The notes beneath the pieces were generated by a model that had not been told where the DNA came from, made no database searches, and was given only the letters and a program-made list of their open reading frames with translations. The position numbers and the translations under genes are program-made. Positions 6,438 through 6,497 of a stretch of DNA of 6,497 bases are shown here, piece by piece. Origin of the DNA: JBDHZU01 sp039812085 (GTDB taxonomy: Bacteria > Actinomycetota > Actinomycetes > S36-B12 > UBA10799); the NCBI GenBank assembly GCA_039812085.1, contig JBDHZU010000114.1, positions 1 to 6,497 on the forward strand. The letters run 5' to 3'. Each line of letters begins with the position of its first letter. Positions within the stretch are counted from its first letter, which is position 1.

Positions 6438-6497
6438 CGACCCACTGCCGATGCCACGAGTTCGGTCCACATTCCGACAAAGTCGGGAAGTGTTTTG
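6434..6497 (-). CDS. aroA: 3-phosphoshikimate 1-carboxyvinyltransferase (EPSP synthase), last 20 codons
   Basis: The minus strand entering from the right edge encodes KTLPDFVGMW followed by ten more residues and a TGA stop at 6434-6436. KTxPDFxxxW close to the C-terminus is characteristic of EPSP synthase, which joins PEP to shikimate-3-phosphate in the shikimate pathway. Only this tail is visible, so catalytic residues cannot be checked. The stop overlaps the rsgA start codon as ATGA, and aroA directly before rsgA is a known actinobacterial order. The call therefore rests on both the short motif and the context. Confidence 0.85.
   Translation of the reverse strand, partial: KTLPDFVGMWTELVASAVGR

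Overview
The window looks like ordinary chromosomal DNA from an actinobacterium of moderate G+C content: about 53-63% in three 60-base lines counted by hand, which is lower than typical Streptomyces or Mycobacterium. The best taxonomic clue is the right end, where the 3' end of aroA runs by an ATGA overlap into rsgA, with an actinobacterial-type inositol-monophosphatase-like histidinol-phosphatase (hisN) further along the same strand. The order within Actinobacteria cannot be settled from this sequence.

Layout from left to right: a cytochrome P450 cut off by the left edge (+); a PAS-PAS-GGDEF diguanylate cyclase (-); an AI-2E/PerM-type membrane transporter (+); hisN (-); a small DUF2231-type membrane protein (+); the ribosome-maturation GTPase gene rsgA (-); and the last 20 codons of aroA (-). 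All genes appear intact except the two cut by the window edges. No RNA genes, insertion sequences, CRISPR arrays or long DNA repeats were seen, and no gap between genes exceeds about 75 bases.

Strand alternates at every step until rsgA/aroA. The three tail-to-tail junctions are extremely tight: a 4-bp overlap, an 18-bp overlap and a 10-bp gap, with no room for a classical terminator. The two head-to-head junctions are short (58 and about 72 bp), and each holds a perfect small inverted repeat. In the hisN/DUF2231 spacer, the repeat lies almost exactly midway between two outward-facing -10-like hexamers, each 7-8 nt from a GTG start. This suggests a shared control site and leaderless or nearly leaderless transcripts.

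Functionally the window mixes core metabolism and ribosome assembly (aroA in the shikimate pathway, hisN in histidine synthesis, rsgA in 30S maturation) with signalling and accessory genes (diguanylate cyclase, transporter, P450). I see no defence system, biosynthetic cluster or clearly new multi-gene system. The points most worth checking are the two divergent promoter regions, the convergent overlaps, the architecture of the diguanylate cyclase and the uncertain start of the transporter.
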